Made by a program: the position numbers and the translations under genes | NCBI GenBank assembly: GCA_947302675.1 | Contig: CAMYWI010000063.1 | Coordinates: 1 to 7,166 of the forward strand | Direction of reading: 5' to 3' | DNA: 7,166 nucleotides | From: an uncultured Selenomonadales bacterium | GTDB lineage: Bacteria; Bacillota_C; Negativicutes; Selenomonadales; Selenomonadaceae | Shown here: positions 5,538-7,166 of the stretch, piece by piece | Layout: every line of letters starts with the position of its first letter | Numbering within the stretch: the first letter of the stretch is position 1 | The notes under the pieces: model-generated | The model's input: the letters and a program-made list of their open reading frames with translations, nothing else | Database searches by the model: none | What the model was told of the DNA's origin: nothing

Positions 5538-6347
5538 ATGAATTACGTCTCAAAGGACGACCTGATTGAAATTTTTTTCGACACGGAGAATTATTGCAAG
5601 ACCGACGAGAATTTGAAGCGGGCGGTTGCGGATTCGATAAAGGGTACGCGCTTTTACGCGGCGGAAGATTATCCGCCCTTGCCCGAAAAAAGATTCAAGA
5701 AAACTATCGTGACGGTGGTCAAGCGTCGCACGTTCGACGCGGCAATTTCCATGCAGAGAAAATATTTGGAGCTTAGGATTGCCGTGCACAACTTCGCGTC
5801 GGCGACCAATCCTGGCGGCGGCGTCAAGCACGGTTCGCGGGCGCAGGAGGAGGCACTGTGCCGTTGCTCGACGCTTTATCCCGTGCTCAACACCGAAGAC
5901 AACTGGAAAAAATTTTACAGCGTCAATCGCGAGCGCGGCAACCCCTTCTATGACGACGCTTGCATTTATTCGCCCGAAATTATTGTCTGCAAGAGCGACG
6001 CTGACCGCCCAGCGCGTCTGCCGCGCGACAAGTGGGATTTGGTTGACGTGATAACGATTGCCGCGCCGAATTTGCGCAAGTTAGCGTTGAGCGACGAGGA
6101 ACTTTTTGCGTTGCAGGAAAAGCGGATTCGGCACATGTTCACGGTCGTGGCACATCACGGCGCGGAAATTTTCGTGACGGGCGCATTTGGTTGCGGCGCG
6201 TTCCAAAATAATCCGGAGGTCGTCGCGCAGGCGTTCAAGAAAGTTTTGCCGGAGTTCGAGGGCTTTTTTAAGGAAATAGTTTTCGCGATACACTGCCGCC
6301 CGAACGAGCTTGTAAACTTCGAGACGTTCAAGAAGGTTTTAAAATGA
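5538..6347 (+). CDS. Bacterial-type poly(ADP-ribose) glycohydrolase (TIGR02452/DUF2263, macrodomain-like)
   Basis: Predicted hydrolase that removes ADP-ribose from poly(ADP-ribosyl)ated targets, or a related ADP-ribose-handling enzyme, in the cytoplasm. The 269 residues carry the PARG signature GGG-X7-QEE: NFASATNPGGGVKHGSRAQEE, with GGG at 93-95 and the catalytic Glu pair at 104-105, followed by LCRCSTLYP. Further family blocks are IYSPEIIVCK (143-152), ITIAAPNLR (172-180) and VTGAFGCGAFQNNP (213-226), the macrodomain phosphate-binding loop. The N-terminal part is a helical accessory region and matches nothing else I recognise. ATG 5538 has GGAGGAG (5523-5529) 8 nt upstream. It is third in the fur-hemZ operon. 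No ADP-ribosyltransferase (ART, DarT-like) lies in the window, so its in vivo substrate is unknown. Family assignment is strong; physiological role is inference. Confidence 0.88.
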   Translation: MNYVSKDDLIEIFFDTENYCKTDENLKRAVADSIKGTRFYAAEDYPPLPEKRFKKTIVTVVKRRTFDAAISMQRKYLELRIAVHNFASATNPGGGVKHGSRAQEEALCRCSTLYPVLNTEDNWKKFYSVNRERGNPFYDDACIYSPEIIVCKSDADRPARLPRDKWDLVDVITIAAPNLRKLALSDEELFALQEKRIRHMFTVVAHHGAEIFVTGAFGCGAFQNNPEVVAQAFKKVLPEFEGFFKEIVFAIHCRPNELVNFETFKKVLK

Positions 6348-6355
6348 GCGGTTCT

Positions 6356-6468
6356 CTTACTTTCTTTTGTTGCGCCCAAAAGAAAGTAAGCAAAGAAAAG
6401 GGCGTCAGCCCCGCTGTATTTCGCATCACGCGAAATAGCGCGGGCGACCGCGCGTCCATGCGCGGTCG
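6356..6468. repeat. Structured intergenic element with three tandem inverted repeats
   Basis: Three adjacent hairpins fill the gap between the PARG gene and the aldolase. Hairpin 1: CTTACTTTCTTTTG (6356-6369) pairs perfectly over 14 bp with CAAAAGAAAGTAAG (6377-6390) across a 7-nt loop. Hairpin 2: TATTTCGC (6417-6424) with GCGAAATA (6430-6437), extended through a 2x2 internal loop by CCCGC (6410-6414) with GCGGG (6440-6444). Hairpin 3: CGACCGCGC (6445-6453) with GCGCGGTCG (6460-6468), 9 bp perfect, 6-nt loop. No T run follows any stem, so these are not intrinsic terminators. From memory, the arrangement of hairpin 1 followed by CAAAGAAAAGGGC resembles dispersed intergenic repeats seen in many bacterial genomes. 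It probably belongs to such a family, but that needs a copy count in the host genome. Confidence 0.75.
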
Positions 6469-6505
6469 GGTTTGCGCTCCCCGCAACGTTTCTTACAGAT
6501 TTAAA

Positions 6506-6511
6506 AAGGAG
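6506..6511 (+). promoter_or_regulatory. Ribosome binding site favouring TTG 6520 over ATG 6514 for the aldolase
   Basis: AAGGAG ends only 2 nt before ATG 6514 but 8 nt before TTG 6520. Aligned as AGGAGGT, the TTG spacing is 6 nt, equal to that of fur, mtaD and the PARG gene, so TTG looks like the real start. Confidence 0.5.
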
Positions 6512-6519
6512 AAATGAAG

Positions 6520-7166
6520 TTGAAAATTTCTTTTGCGTCGGATTACGAAGAGGGCGCACACCCCGCGATTATCGAAAATCTTCAGCGGACGAATTTTTTA
6601 AAGACGGCTGGCTACGGCAATGACGAGTTCAGCGAATCTGCGCGGGCGAAAATTCGCGCGGCGTGCAAAGCTCCCGACGCCGAGATTTATTTTCTGGTCG
6701 GCGGCACGCAGACAAATGCGGTCGTTATCGGCGCGATGTTGAAAAGTTTTGAGGGCATAATTGCGGCGGACAGCGGGCATATTTCGATTCACGAGGCGGG
6801 CGCGATTGAACTTGGCGGGCACAAAGTCTTGACGATAAAAAACCGCGCGGGCAAAATCCTTGCCGACGACGTTCGCGCTTACGTTGAAAATTTTTATGCG
6901 GACGGCAATCGCGAGCACATGACTTTTCCCAGCATGGTCTACATTTCCCAGCCGACCGAGTACGGCACGCTTTACACTCTCGACGAACTCAAGGCTTTAA
7001 GCGCGGTTTGCAGGGAAAAAAATTTGCCGCTGTACGTTGACGGCGCGAGGCTTGCCTACGCTTTGGCAAGTCCGAAAAATGATGTCACGCTTGAAAATCT
7101 TGCCGAGCTTGCCGACGCCTTTTATATCGGCGGCACGAAATGCGGCGCGCTGTTCGGTGAAGCGGT
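6520..7166 (+). CDS. ltaE: Low-specificity L-threonine aldolase / beta-eliminating lyase family, 3'-truncated by the window edge
   Basis: PLP enzyme (fold type I) that cleaves L-threonine or allo-threonine to glycine and acetaldehyde in the cytoplasm. The visible 215 residues begin MKISFASDYEEGAHP, a common N-terminus in the Firmicute branch. Family motifs: KTAGYGNDEFS (28-38), FLVGGTQTNAVVIGAML (58-74, PLP phosphate binding), ADSGHISIHEAGAIE (83-97, with His91 expected to stack on PLP), PLYVDGARLAYAL (170-182, Asp174 and Arg177), and YIGGTKCGALFG (202-213), where Lys207 is the expected Schiff-base lysine. The frame is open at the last base, so roughly the C-terminal third is missing. ATG 6514 in the same frame, two codons upstream, is the alternative start. 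The structured repeat separates it from the upstream operon and I see no convincing promoter between them, so read-through transcription is possible. Confidence 0.88.
   Translation, partial: MKISFASDYEEGAHPAIIENLQRTNFLKTAGYGNDEFSESARAKIRAACKAPDAEIYFLVGGTQTNAVVIGAMLKSFEGIIAADSGHISIHEAGAIELGGHKVLTIKNRAGKILADDVRAYVENFYADGNREHMTFPSMVYISQPTEYGTLYTLDELKALSAVCREKNLPLYVDGARLAYALASPKNDVTLENLAELADAFYIGGTKCGALFGEA

Noticed and set aside
6356..6390. First hairpin of the repeat as a terminator for the fur operon
   Set aside because: The stem is long and perfect but is followed by CAAAGAAAAGGG on the plus strand and AGAACCGC on the minus strand, with no T tract.
6155..6559. Minus-strand 134-codon frame spanning the 3' end of the PARG gene, the hairpin element and the aldolase start
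   Set aside because: It crosses two plus-strand gene ends and a palindromic repeat, has no ribosome site that I can see, and its sequence is explained by shadow coding plus the repeat.

Overview
The window looks like chromosomal DNA from a diderm, outer-membrane-bearing Firmicute (Negativicutes, Selenomonas-like), which is an inference from gene content. A lipid A type acyltransferase, which implies an outer membrane, sits next to genes with a Firmicute flavour: a Fur regulator of the Gram-positive/Negativicute type, a HemZ-type radical SAM enzyme and an MtaD-type deaminase. Ribosome binding sites are strong AGGAGG types placed 6-8 nt from the start codon, and several genes appear to start at TTG.

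Layout. (1) 1-1282, plus strand: the 3' part of an LpxL/HtrB-like acyltransferase, overlapped by a small secreted M23 (LytM) peptidase, closed by a hairpin terminator. (2) 1323-3424, minus strand: mtaD (methylthioadenosine/S-adenosylhomocysteine/guanine-type amidohydrolase) followed by a RodZ-like HTH membrane protein that seems to have its own promoter. (3) 3425-3565: a divergent intergenic region with one extended -10 promoter facing each way. (4) 3566-6347, plus strand: a tight operon of fur, hemZ and a bacterial-type poly(ADP-ribose) glycohydrolase (gaps of 4 and 3 nt). (5) 6348-6519: a structured element with three consecutive inverted repeats, probably a dispersed intergenic repeat. (6) 6520-end: the 5' part of a low-specificity threonine aldolase.

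How the genes relate. The first and second blocks share an envelope theme: lipid A acylation, peptidoglycan cleavage and cell-shape scaffolding. Fur with HemZ pairs iron sensing with an Fe-S enzyme annotated for anaerobic haem synthesis. The ADP-ribose glycohydrolase directly downstream has no visible ADP-ribosyltransferase partner here and is the least explained member of that operon. I see no phage, IS, CRISPR, tRNA or rRNA. No gene-free stretch exceeds 300 bases. The points most worth a second look are the overprinted M23 gene, the PARG gene inside the fur-hemZ operon, and the hairpin repeat before the aldolase.
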